Below are positions 8,301 to 19,278 of a stretch of DNA of 22,691 nucleotides, piece by piece. Source of the stretch: Brachionus koreanus (taxonomy: Eukaryota; Rotifera; Eurotatoria; Ploima; Brachionidae); NCBI GenBank assembly GCA_016987375.1, contig PJRA01000509.1, positions 1,754,352 to 1,777,042 of the forward strand. Direction: 5' to 3'. Below the pieces are notes generated by a model. It was given only the letters and a program-made list of their open reading frames with translations, made no database searches and was not told the origin of the DNA. The translations under genes and the position numbers were made by a program. Each line of letters opens with the position of its first letter. Within the stretch, counting starts at the first letter, position 1.

Positions 8301-8740
8301 TATTTTAATTCTAATCATATTATACACCAGAAAATGTATATAACATATAGTAATTAACTTTATTTTCAGAGGTCTTATAAGTGTTTGGTGGGGATTACTG
8401 TGTGGGTTGGAGATAACGGGAAGAAATAAAAATACAAAATTTATTAAAAACTTTTATTAAAAATTTTATGTATCTAATAAAAGTTCTTTTTTTTAATGAT
8501 AGAAAATTTTATTTAACTTTGGTTGGGTTTGGATAAGATCTATTTCGTGTAATTTGATTTTTTAAGATGCATTTTTTAAATTTTCAAAATACAGCGACCA
8601 AACGCGCTACAGCGTTTAAACAGTGTTTTTTGCCTGTTATTGTCCCCTCGTGTAGGCCCTTTTTACCTAGGTACCAATTTTAAATTTATAAAACTTTCCT
8701 TTTTATAAGAAACCTTAACCCTACTCACAAAAGGACACTA
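8301..8740. repeat. GC-richer patch, probable unclassified repeat fragment
   Basis: Just beyond the truncated 5' end of the LINE the base composition changes. Pieces such as GTTTGGTGGGGATTACTGTG (near 8380) and a stretch at about 8590-8680 are markedly richer in G+C than anything nearby. The latter includes a small perfect stem, AAACGC/GCGTTT at 8600-8605 and 8612-8617. No frame is open. It is probably the remains of a non-coding mobile element, but I cannot name the family. Confidence 0.35.
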
Positions 8741-11700
8741 AAGTACATTAGATGCTTATGTTTTTTTTCTCATTGTCAATTCATGACTTGGTCAGAATCT
8801 GCGTTAATTATATAAAAAATTGTAGTTTAATAAATAAAGAATCTTGGACCATTTTATTTTCTAAAATATTTAATGAAATTTGCTCTTTTTTAAGTATCCA
8901 GGGTTTGATTATCAATTTTGTAAATGTTAACACCTTTTACCATCTTTTTTTTACTTCATCATTCTAATGAGAATACATGCAATTTTACAAAAATCTGATA
9001 ACACTGATTTTTTAGATTAATATATTTTCTAATTTTCTATTATTTTGGTAATATTTTTAATCAGGCTTTTAATTTGCAAGTTTCATCATGCTATTAGTTT
9101 CAAAAACTCCGAAAAACATTAATTTTGAATTTTATATTTCGATTAAAAATAACAAAAAAGTGTAAGTATTTAGAAAAATTTTTTGAAAACTTTGAAGCTT
9201 TCAATTAGGATTAGTATTGAAGAATAAATAAATATGCTAATGATAAGGAAATTATTGGAAAATTAATTTTCGCGTCTTAAAATTAATCGAGAAATCGTCA
9301 TAATTTTTATATTGGGATCTAATTGAAGATATATTATATTAAAACTAAATTGACAAGTTTGATATTTCATTTATTAACTATTTTTTTGAGAGAAAATCAA
9401 TTCAAACTTTAGAGAAATTTTTGCTTTTGAAGGCTCTCGTAGTAATTATGTGCTATTTTTCTGTATATTTTTCTTTATATTCGTTTTTATGAAATTAAAA
9501 AAAAAATTTTTCAAATAAAATTAATTAAAAAAATAGTTTTTCAATTTTTAATTTATTAAGAGTTTTTGATAATTAAACAACAAAACTGATTTTAGTAATT
9601 TTTTACTTTTAAATAATTAAGCATTCAATTTACTATGATTTTTTTTATAGATAATTCATGAAATTAATGTTTATAGGCCCAATTTAATTTTTTAATAATA
9701 AATGTTTGTAGTTTCAAGATTTTTAAGAAATTTAAAAGAACAAAACAAATATAAAATTAAAGAATTTTACTGAGATTAATCAATGATGGTTATCATTTTT
9801 TCCAATTAATAATTTAGATTATTATTCAAAAAGAGTGATGAAAAATTTATAAATTAATTTATTATTTTTTTTATTGATTATTATTCAATTGAATGTATTA
9901 GCAATATAAACAAAAGTATAAAATTAGTTGTTTTTTTAAGTTTGTCTCCAGCATTTCATACACAGCTAATAATTTTTGATATTATTCTAATTTCCATAAA
10001 AATTCAATTCTCATCTTAAAGCATTCACAAATTTGTTTTCATTGTTTCCAAGTGTATTAAGAGAACAAAATTTCCGGAAAATTATTTAACTTGGTTTCTG
10101 GTTAAAATTTTCTAAAAGCATTAATTTATTTCTAAAAATTTTCTTTTTTATTTCAAAGATTTAATGAATTAAAAATAAGTAATACAGTTTTAGAATTTAA
10201 TTAAAAAAATAAAGTCAAATTTGATATTGGAAGTAGCATATTTTCTAAACCTAAATACGTAACGAAGAGAGAAATTACCGATTTAGATCTCAAGATAAAC
10301 TTAATGCTCAATTTTTTTTTACTTTTTCAATGTTTATCGCTTGAAATATAAAAAAATATAACTTGACATTGCAAAGCATGTTTTTTTTGTTGTCCCATAA
10401 TTTTCAAATTAATAAATCAAATTTAAAAATTTTAATAAAATTTTTAATCTGATTTAGTGTAGATCAATTTTATCAGCATGTAATGAATTATCGATTTCTC
10501 TTAAATGTAATTAATTCTTTGAAATTTTTTAGATATTTTCAAAAGTACCTTGTCACGTTGTTTTCTGTTTGAAAATTTCTAACAATTGATTTTATGCCAA
10601 ATTAATTTAAATCAATGACATAATAATGAAGCTTTCATCAAAGCTATTTTCAATTATTTCAAAATATTTAAAAAAATGGAAGTAAAAAGAAAATTTAAAT
10701 ACAATGGAAGTTGTTCTGATCGATAATTATCTTTAATTTTATACGAAATAAGAAGTATTCACAATTTTAATTCTAATGATCAATTTTTCTCTTGAAAGTG
10801 ATACACTAGCAAAAAAAAATTATTAATTAATTTAAATTAGAAAATTAAAAGAGCTTATTTAGTAATTTTTTTGGCGAGATTTATTTAATAAAAATGCTTG
10901 TGGATTATGTTTTTATCTAATAAGTGTAAATCTAACAAAATGTGTCAAAATTTATTAAAATTTTTGATTCATCAAAACGCCTTCAAATGTCTAAAATATG
11001 AGCTTGAAAATTTACTTAATGTCGATAAACATAATTTTTTATTAGAACTAGAAAATTTATTTTGATCAAGACTCATTGATGCTATTCCGGTGCATATTTG
11101 TTAAATCAAATTTAAATAGAAAAATTATTTATTAAATTAAGAAGAATAAAAGAATTTAAATTGTTTTTTTAAAAATTTTCTTACCAATATCAAATTAATT
11201 TTAGAAAATTTTCAAAGGCTACTTCGCTGTGTTCTAAAACATATTTATAAAAATTTTGTTTTAAATTTGTAAATTTGTAAATCATCTTTACATAATTTTG
11301 AACACAATCTAAATAGTTCCAAAAAATTAACTAACTTTTACCTTTTATGAAAATTTAGGTTTAAAAAACTAAAATGTTTTGTGTTTAAAAAATACCAAGA
11401 AATAGACTTGGCTCTATTTTGTTTAGATAATTAATTTAATTTTTAAATTAAAGAAAATTAATTAATTTCCTGGTATTGCTTTTTTACGGTTTAAGTAATT
11501 TTTTAATTAAGGTAAAAACATCCGATAATTTTTTAGAATCTGAGAAATTTTAATTCAAGTGTACTTAAGAATTCAATTTTAACAATTATTATAATAAAAA
11601 TAATTTCTTCTCTTTTTCTTTTTATGTAAAACTATAAAAGAAATTAAGATAAATTTATAAACGATGTTATTGAATAACTTTTTTGTTTTCCAATTTTTCC

Positions 11701-13101
11701 AAAATTCACTCACATAAAATCTAATTTGTGGAAATTGCTACCAGTGAAAAAAAATTATTAGCTTCAAAATTTGAAATATAAGCTTAAATTGAAATAGAAA
11801 AAATAAATTTTGTTGAAAAAAAATCAATATTAGAGTTTCTCATTCACTAAAATAAATTGGAAATTCTTTATGCTGTTGATTCATAATAAGGACATATTTT
11901 TTTCTTTTTGGTTTCTATTACGTTATGTTTGTGTCTTTCTGCTAAGAAAAAAGCTCTTTTCAAACAAATTTTCCGAATATTTTTTTAAAATTTATGCAAT
12001 AAATATTTATTTTATCTTACATTAAATCATTAATCACTAGAAATTTAATTAAAATACTTTACAATTATCTAAGTTTAAGATCAGCTCTTTTCTGTTTAAT
12101 ATCTAGTATTATGAATTTCTCACGATCGGGATTGAATGCTTGTAAATAAGATGATAATGACTTTATGGCATTTTTGTTGTACAAAATGTAAGACACTAAG
12201 AAAATTTGTTTTGGAATTAAAAATTTTATTTTAATAATTTGCTAAATATTATTTATTAATCCTGTTGTAAGACTGATTTAAGAGAGAAAAAAAATTTATT
12301 CAATATTAATTTTAATTAGTTTTGGCAATTTTCAATTTTAATTTAAGCTAAGTTCTTTGCCAAATGTTATCTAAGAAAAAAAACTCAATAAAATTAATTG
12401 ATTTTTTTTTAAATGTATTATTTTCAAAATAAAATACAACTCTTTATTCAGTTCAATTTTAAAATGAATTATATTTAACGCAAGTGGGAGAATTAAATAA
12501 GATTATATTTTTAATGGTAATTTCTTATTATTAGCTGTATTTGACTATAGTTTCCTTTATTTGATGAAAATAGCACAGATTTAGAAAATAGAGTTCTTAA
12601 ATTTCATTAAAAAATAATTGCAAGAAATTCAAAACTTTAGCTATTGAAGTCTCGCGAGTCAAAAAAATGATCATTATTTATATTAAAATCCTACTTTGTG
12701 AATTCTCGAGTGAATCTAGCAAAAATTTTATTTCCAAGGCGGCAAACAAGAAATTTGATCAACTTGTTTAATGCTTGGCATTGATTTAAGAGTCAGATTC
12801 AAATTAAAAATTTTCATCAATTATTTACCCTGGAGAAGTCTTACTAAAAATGAACAACAACAAAAATGGTATCTTTTAAATTTCTAAATAAATTTTATTT
12901 TATTTATTTATGTGTTCGTTTATGAGTGTGTATTAATTTAACATTGTCAATATTTGTTTGGTGATACTTGCAGTATTTTAATTTGCCAGCCTAGTTCTCT
13001 TACCAAATATCGTGATAATTAATTTTTTAATCTTGCTAGCTAAGAGAAATGAATAGCATAACAAAGCAAAGTAATAAAATTTTATTGATTTTTATTTCTT
13101 A
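8741..13101. other. 4.4 kb AT-rich stretch without a recognisable gene
   Basis: I looked for coding exons flanked by splice signals, tRNA boxes and TE protein motifs and saw none. The only reading frame of note (8752-8967, plus, 71 codons) has the Phe/Ile/Leu-rich make-up expected of chance frames in this DNA. One unusual word, TCTCGCGAG at 12650-12658, stands out because CpG-containing words are rare here. The stretch may hold distant regulatory DNA for the gene at 15110. Confidence 0.5.
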
Positions 13102-13304
13102 GTTAATATTTGACTGAAATTCCAAGTTTGATCAAAATCAAAAATTAAGACGAAGAAAAGACCGATTTTTCTATTCGGTGTGACTTTTTTTGAGTCTATG
13201 AAAAACAAGCGTCGTGAATAAACGCTAATCAAACCGAATAAAAAAGTAAAGATTTTTTCCCTAATTAATTTTCTTGATTTTAAGCTTGAAAACTTTGAAT
13301 TAAC
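13102..13304. repeat. Imperfect inverted repeat of about 200 bp
   Basis: The ends GTTAAT (13102) and ATTAAC (13299-13304) are inverted. Matching blocks follow in the same order inward on both sides: CAAG plus AAATCAA, then a CTATTCGGTGTGA block on the left against TTATTCGGTTTGA on the reverse of the right. The centre is not paired. This is a fold-back element or old MITE. A minus-strand frame at 13092-13313 overlaps it and is probably incidental. Confidence 0.5.
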
Positions 13305-13566
13305 AGTTTGCAAGGATGAAAAAGAGATAAAATAATTTTTAAAGACAAAATTAATTCGTGCTTAAAGTTATTTAATTGAGCGATAGGTTAATTTTATCAA
13401 GTTTTTTTTTAATTTATATTTTTTTCGCAAATATGAACATCATGACAAAGTAACAGGCTTTTAGCATGACATATTTGAATTAGATTCTAATATTGATTTT
13501 AAATGTATTTATTTATTTATAAACATATATTTACTTAGCAAAAATTTAGCAATTCATCTAGAATTA
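13305..13566. other. AT-rich spacer, nothing seen
   Basis: No coding potential, repeat or RNA feature that I can support. Confidence 0.4.
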
Positions 13567-13592
13567 ATATATATATATATATATATATATAT
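13567..13592. repeat. (AT)13 microsatellite
   Basis: Thirteen uninterrupted AT dinucleotides, followed by a shorter, imperfect TA-rich run. Likely length-polymorphic. Confidence 0.95.
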
Positions 13593-14735
13593 TTGTATAT
13601 GTATAAATATAGGCATTATCATCTTTCGAACTGAAGTCACAATTGTGGCACAAGAATCAAACAAGTTGATTGAAATTTTTCTGGAAAGATTTAATTTTTT
13701 GCATGAAAATTTTAAACATTCGATGATTTTATTATAATTTATAATTTTTTCATGATAAAAATTTGGCATCAAAAATTTTTAAGCCAAATTGACTGACTCT
13801 CTGTCACAACATTCGCAAAAACAACAGCCAGACTGACGAAAATTAAAAACTTATCAAATTTTGTCAACACATTTAATTAGCTTAAAAGTAAACGCATTTT
13901 GTTTTATAAATAAGATTTTTAAATTAAATAAACTTATGCAAATCGCTTTATTTTTAAAATGAACTAATATAATTTAGCCAGAATTTGGTAAATAAATAAA
14001 TTAAATATTAATGTGTGAGTGTCGTGAAAATAAAAAACTAAATAAAATTTTTTTTTTTTTTAGAAATTTTAAGCATAAGAAGATTAGCGTTTTTTCATGG
14101 TAATTAACTATATATATATTTTGCAAAAAATGAGAATCTAAATTTTATAATAAACAAATGCAAATAGCTCTCTCTGCTTTCCCAAAGGCCTATGTTTGAA
14201 GAAATCAAAAAACAAACAACAATAAAAACACATTATTATGGTTAAATAGCTATAGTGAATTAAGGTTTTTAATTTTGCTTAAAAGCAATAAACCATAAAG
14301 TAGAAATACGGCTTGTAAAGTCGAACCTTTAGCTTAAAATTGAGTAACAATATTGATTTTGAATTTTATGGTAAAAAAACAACTAATTTCCTCGAAACAA
14401 AATCTCAAGTCTTTTGATTCCTGATTAAAATTGTTTCCTAATATCTTAATTTATTGATTTATTTAAATCTAGTTTTGTTTTTGAGCTAATGTAGACATTT
14501 TAAAAAGAATTAAGAGCTTGTTTTCATAGAGAGTATTAGTTCGGAAACAAAGTTATTCATTGATTTTAGCTGGAAAAATTAGAGAAAACACATTAAACGC
14601 AGATGAATCATTCAAAGTTGAAGTTCTGGAAATTTTGCTTTTTCTAAAATTGTGTCCATGTCAAATTGTTAGTCAAAACACCTACATTAATTTGTATTTG
14701 AAATGAAAATTATTTTCTATTTTTTTTTAAAAGTG
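13593..14735. other. AT-rich spacer, no gene seen
   Basis: No supported exon or RNA gene. A minus-strand frame at 13554-13772 spans the microsatellite and ends in a run of Ile-Tyr repeats, so it is an artefact. The right end leads into the TATA box. Confidence 0.45.
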
Positions 14736-14744
14736 TATAAAAGG
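14736..14744 (+). promoter_or_regulatory. TATA box
   Basis: TATAAAAGG is a textbook TATA element. It is the likely core promoter of the intronless gene downstream, with transcription starting near 14766. That would leave a 5' leader of about 340 bases to the ATG at 15110, or about 160 to the upstream in-frame ATG at 14930. Confidence 0.5.
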
Positions 14745-15109
14745 CACACAAAATAATTTCTAATTGATATTCAAATGGTACACTTAAAATTGAATGTAAA
14801 TTTAACTTTTTTTATTTAGATTTAGGAAATGAGAGAAATTAAATCTAATGAATCAAAGCTATCGATTATTTTTATTAGCATTAATAAAAATAAAGCCATA
14901 ATTGCAAATTGCAATAGAGCCTGCATAAGATGTTTGTGATTTTATTTTATTATTTCCTAAATAAATCCGTGATCGTCGATAATAAAAATCACAATTACCA
15001 AATAAACTCAAAATTTAATAATAATTTATTATCAAAATTAATCAATTTTAATTATAATGAAATATTATTTCAATTAAAAATCAATACGTCAAACAAAATC
15101 ATAATCAAA

Positions 15110-16213
15110 ATGGCACAATTGTTCAGATTTTTGTACACTGATGATAGATCCAGATCAGAAGTGTTCACATTTATGATACCAAGTAGTTTTATACTTGATT
15201 TGGACACCGAGCTAAAATCACGTGACTTCACATCTTCAAATCAAAAATGGTCATTATCGTTTCACAAAAACAATGGTCACTTGAATACATTCTTGACTCT
15301 GAAAACTGTCCACGAAGGCATGATGGTGACCGCCGACTTCGGCATCACACTAATTAACCGCGAACATTTTACTAGAAACGAAACATTTAATGAAAAAAAT
15401 ACCAAATTCACATTTGATAATGCGTCCCATGGTCGAAAAAGCTTTGTCTCAATCGAGGCTTTGTGCACTCTTGACTTTATGGACGAGCGGGGTAACATTC
15501 AATGCGAGCTAGAAATAAAAAATGTAAATACTGCATTCACCTATGACACACAGATACCGCCTACACCTACTTACATACGCAATTCATCCGAGCTCAAGTA
15601 CACAAGTGGCACATTTTCGTTCGGCAATTATGAATGGAACATGTGCATTCAGCCAAAGCTTGACTCTATGGGAAGCATCACATTTTTGAAATTTTATCTT
15701 TGTCGTTTGTCATCACTAGACCATCTGTGTCGCATAAGCTACCGCTACAAGTTTATTAACGGGGGATTTGTGCACGACTCGGGCGTCATCGAGCAGTATT
15801 CGGACATTAACGGCGCCTCTAACTCCTACCGAATGGACAAAATAAAAGAACTGTTACAAATAACTGGAAAATTTGTCATTCGGATAGATCTCCTAAAAAT
15901 AAACAGTGTTTTTCCCATTTTTCTCTATCCGCTATCGCCACAACCTCAGCCCGTTCATTTCTACGACCGGGACAGACAAGCATGGATGATGGAATCCTGC
16001 ATAGAAGACAATTGTTTTATTCTTCGTTTATTCTATATTGATATTAATAATATACCCAGTGGTTATGTTAGAGTTATGTCTTTTAATATTTTAGTTAGAA
16101 ATCAAAATTCTGCAGTCTATGTGTTTAAGAAGCCCGTTATCAAATATTATTATAAGCGTGAATCTGATGACGGACTCGAAATAACAACAACCATTGACGT
16201 CAATGAGGTATAG
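15110..16213 (+). CDS. Intronless protein with possible MATH/TRAF-like repeats
   Basis: A 367-residue open frame without introns, unusual beside its short-intron neighbours. I see three segments with a MATH-like look: about 18-137 (Trp47; FLTLKTVHEGMMVTADF), 168-264 (FSFGNYEWNMCIQP, Trp176) and 283-345 (FYDRDRQAWMM, Trp292). Each has the MATH pattern of a beta strand carrying Trp followed by a hydrophobic strand. The fold call rests on that pattern alone. No RING, BTB or protease domain is attached, so an adaptor role would be a guess. The start at 15110 has a good context (AAAATGG). The frame stays open upstream to an ATG at 14930, adding 60 Asn/Ile/Lys-rich residues that look like untranslated sequence but could be real. 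Codons are clearly richer in G+C than neighbouring genes between about 15300 and 16000. AATAAA lies at 16330-16335. Confidence 0.7.
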   Translation: MAQLFRFLYTDDRSRSEVFTFMIPSSFILDLDTELKSRDFTSSNQKWSLSFHKNNGHLNTFLTLKTVHEGMMVTADFGITLINREHFTRNETFNEKNTKFTFDNASHGRKSFVSIEALCTLDFMDERGNIQCELEIKNVNTAFTYDTQIPPTPTYIRNSSELKYTSGTFSFGNYEWNMCIQPKLDSMGSITFLKFYLCRLSSLDHLCRISYRYKFINGGFVHDSGVIEQYSDINGASNSYRMDKIKELLQITGKFVIRIDLLKINSVFPIFLYPLSPQPQPVHFYDRDRQAWMMESCIEDNCFILRLFYIDINNIPSGYVRVMSFNILVRNQNSAVYVFKKPVIKYYYKRESDDGLEITTTIDVNEV

Positions 16214-17533
16214 ATATTTTAATTAAATTTCTATTTAATTTAATTAAAATAGTGAATGTTTGTGTTTTAATTAAAAAATTTTTGGAATTTTTTTTTATTT
16301 GTTCACTGAGATTAAATTAGACAAACAGAAATAAATTAGAATTAGATTTTTTTATTTAAGAAAAATTAAAAAATCAGTTTCAAGGCCATTTATCAAACCA
16401 GTTTGCTCTTGTCACCAAAATAAAACATGTTTGAATTTTCTATTAAATTTTTTTTTAAAAAATAAATTAAAATTTAAAAACCAAAACTGTAAAAAATCAA
16501 TTAAAATAATTAAAAATTAAGAGCCCAAATGCTGAAAAATTCATTTTTAGTTTTCTGTCTCAAAAATTCAAATAAATCATTTAACAGAATTATCTAAAAA
16601 AGATTTTTATTTACTTTTACTGATTTGCAATCGTTTTTTTTCCCAAAAATTAACATTCGAAAGCCGGAGAGATTTTTCCAAACCATTTTATTTGACTCGT
16701 TTTTTTACTTATTTTCTATGAAAATAAAATATTATTTTTCCTTAAATATAAAGTATAAAACATGTATAACTTTTTTAATGAATAATTTGTAATTGTATGT
16801 TATGTTTTGAGCATCATTGATCAACAAACGAATTTTTTGTTATCTAACCTAAAATATTTGTTATTAGAATTAGAATTCTGATTTTCAAAAGGAAAAAGAT
16901 TTAGCATGAAAAATGATTTTGATCATTTTTACATAATCAGAGTTGATTGAAGATTTTTGAAAAATTTATTTTTTAAAAGTAGAATTTCATTAAAATTATC
17001 AGGAAAACTCAAAAAACATGAATTTTTGACCATGATTACTTTCTGGTCCTGAGGTCCCTCTACGTCATTGATCCATCGATCATAATAAATAAAAAAATTT
17101 TTTTCAATATGTTGCCAAATGAGATAAGCATGTTTAGAAATCAGATCCTTTTTTGTCTTGATTTTTGATTTTCAAACATAAAAAAATCAACATTATTTAT
17201 TATTAATTATTTTACTGATTTTCCAAAATTTAATTTATTAAGATACATTAAGATCATTTAATGACAGTAATCAATTTTATTTAGAAAAATTCAGGGGCTT
17301 TAAAAAGTAAAATTTTATTCTTTGGTAAGCTATTTTTTGATGTAAAAATATTAAAAAAAAACACCTTACCATTTAATACTACCAAAAATTTCATTAAATT
17401 TTCGAGATTCAAAATATTTAAAAATGAATTTTATTTTAAATGAATTCATCAGCAATCAAGAGGATTTTTAAGTGAAAAAATTACAAAAAATATTTTATAA
17501 AAAAGGAAAAAGTTTGCTAAACTTTTTTTTTCA
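16214..17533. other. AT-rich intergenic region, nothing seen
   Basis: Contains the 3' end of the preceding gene and the upstream region of the next. No open frame, repeat or RNA gene can be supported. A short GC-richer segment near 17045-17085 includes an imperfect palindrome around TGATCCATCGATCA. Confidence 0.45.
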
Positions 17534-17535
17534 AG
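17521..17535 (+). promoter_or_regulatory. 3' splice acceptor just before start codon
   Basis: A long T-run ending in TTTTTTCAAG lies three bases before the ATG at 17539. This is the same arrangement as at 850/853, suggesting a leader intron or a trans-splicing acceptor. Confidence 0.45.
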
Positions 17536-17538
17536 ATA

Positions 17539-18308
17539 ATGTCTGAAAATAGTGGATATTTGGATCAAGACGGATGTTTAACAATTGAAATGGAGCTGTA
17601 TTACAGCCATTTGTTGCACCAGCCCGAATATAGTCACTTGGATGACATTATAAGAAAGCAAAAATTACAAATGCAGTAAGTGCCAGAAAAATAAACAAAA
17701 AAATAAAAAAATTTTTTTAATTCAATTTCTATTAAAGTCGAGAAATTCAGACTCTCCAACAAGAGAATTATTCACTTGAAAAACAATTACATGCAGTTCA
17801 AGGAGCAAATGCCCCTATTAATCAAGCTCAAGGTGCAAGAACAAAAAGTTTTGAAAACGCGTCGGCTTCTTCGACGTCTAGTAGCGGCGTCGGCACATCC
17901 ATATCAAGCTTAAATACTCCCAATCCAAATTTAGTCAATCCTAATACTCAAGGAACTCCGAACGTAGTTAAAAAATACTACGAACAAAAATACGGAAGTA
18001 CGACGAATATGGCTGGATCTACAAATGGATCTATGGCTAATGGACAAAATTTAATTGATAAAAATCCGCAAATGCAGCAAAAAATGGGCAATGCACGCAA
18101 CGCATCTGGCATTTTCAACCAAGCACCGGGTGCAAATGCTAATAACCCAGCTTTGAACAATATGAACAATTCAGATAATCCGCTTGGTGCAGGGTTAAGT
18201 TCTTTGAGTTCAACATTTTCAAGTGGTATTGCAAACCTAAAATTAACTGCTTCGAATTTTCAAGCGAATAAGTTTACATCAAAGCTAATGAATCCATTTT
18301 CTTCTTAA
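17539..18308 (+). CDS. Unrecognised protein: short coiled coil, disordered tail
   Basis: Exons 17539-17675 and 17738-18308, joined across a 62-bp GTAAGT...AAAG intron in phase 2, give 235 residues. The second exon alone shows no ATG until 18009, so the N-terminal 100 residues are easily missed. Residues 34-66 form an amphipathic coiled-coil segment (HLDDIIRKQKLQ, then REIQTLQQENYSLEKQLHAV). From about 70 to 190 the chain is rich in Asn, Gln, Ser, Ala, Gly and Pro, typical of intrinsic disorder. The last 45 residues (LGAGLSSLSSTFSSGIANLK, then KFTSKLMNPFSS) are Ser-rich and could form an amphipathic helix. I do not recognise the family. The composition suggests a scaffold or trafficking protein, but that is speculation. 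AATAAA lies at 18480-18485. Confidence 0.7.
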
Positions 18309-19201
18309 TTTTTTTTTTTATTTTATCAGTTTTATTTTTCAATTTTATTCAATTTAGTTTAAATTTTTCTTTTATATTTTTTGCAAATCTAATCTTTGTT
18401 ACAAATTTAATGTAATTTTTTCTCATCATTTTTAAACCCAGAAAATCAAATTATTTATTTAATTCTAACTTTATCTCTGAATAAAGAAATAATATTTTTG
18501 AATAAAATTTTTCTAAATTTTCCACTTGACAATAGAATTTGAATAGAATGTTTCACTTTTTACGTGCTTTTATGAAAGGAGTCATCTTTGGTATTTCTGC
18601 ACTACTTTTTTCATCAGATTTTCAAAATAAATATTTTCTGAAGATCAGCTCAGTACTTGCTTTCTTATACAGTTCTTGATTTCAAAATAAAACTTCTGTA
18701 AAGATGCAATTAATGTTCTGTATGAAAGTAATGCAGATATTCAATTTAATATGCCTAAAAAAATCAATGAACGCCAGTTAAATTTGTTGTGAAATCGATA
18801 ATTTTCAAAAAATTTTTGCATCTAATTAGATTCTTCAGTGATTTAGTAACTTAGCTTTATTGAAAATGAAATTTCATTTTTCAAAAAATGAATGAATCAA
18901 AAAGGATTATAATTTGAAAAATATTATTAAATTAAATTCTAAAATTTTAGTCATATTTTCTATATTATTTATCGCACATAATTTTTCATCATGTGATGTT
19001 AATTATTATATTTTCAATCCTAAAAGAAATTAAAAAAAAATAGCCTGGGTGAATTGGAAAAAAAATTTAAGTATTTGATACAAAATTGTTGGATAAACTT
19101 GATAAAAAATCTATTCCCAATAGATATTTAAAATGTATTAAAACAAAAGAGCATTTTTGATTAATCTTTGAAATTATTTTACCTGACGTGTCATTATTTT
19201 C
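18309..19201. other. AT-rich intergenic region, nothing seen
   Basis: 3' UTR of the preceding gene, followed by spacer. No open frame, repeat or RNA feature that I can support. Confidence 0.45.
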
Positions 19202-19210
19202 TATATAAAA
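19202..19210 (+). promoter_or_regulatory. TATA box of the NAPE-PLD gene
   Basis: TATATAAAA lies about 70 bp before the start codon at 19279. It predicts initiation near 19235 and a 5' leader of about 45 bases. The 12-base word ATATAAAATCAG here is repeated in front of the gene at 22461. Confidence 0.45.
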
Positions 19211-19278
19211 TCAGTTAGAATGAAAAATAAAATGACATAAATCTTTAATTAAGTAAAAAATAGGCAAAATATATATGA

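Noticed and set aside
8752..8967. 71-codon plus-strand frame as a membrane protein
   Set aside because: The hydrophobicity follows from T-rich DNA; it has no splice partners, promoter or family motif.
11380..11488. A weak inverted repeat around AATACCAAGAAAT and ATTTCCTGGTATT
   Set aside because: Only about 20 bp pair imperfectly, and this is expected now and then in several kilobases of AT-rich DNA.
13554..13772. 72-codon minus-strand frame
   Set aside because: It runs through the (AT)13 microsatellite and ends in Ile-Tyr repeats.
16196..16213. GAG|GTATAG as a donor extending the MATH-like gene
   Set aside because: The next AG acceptor leads straight into TGA, so no extension of the protein results.
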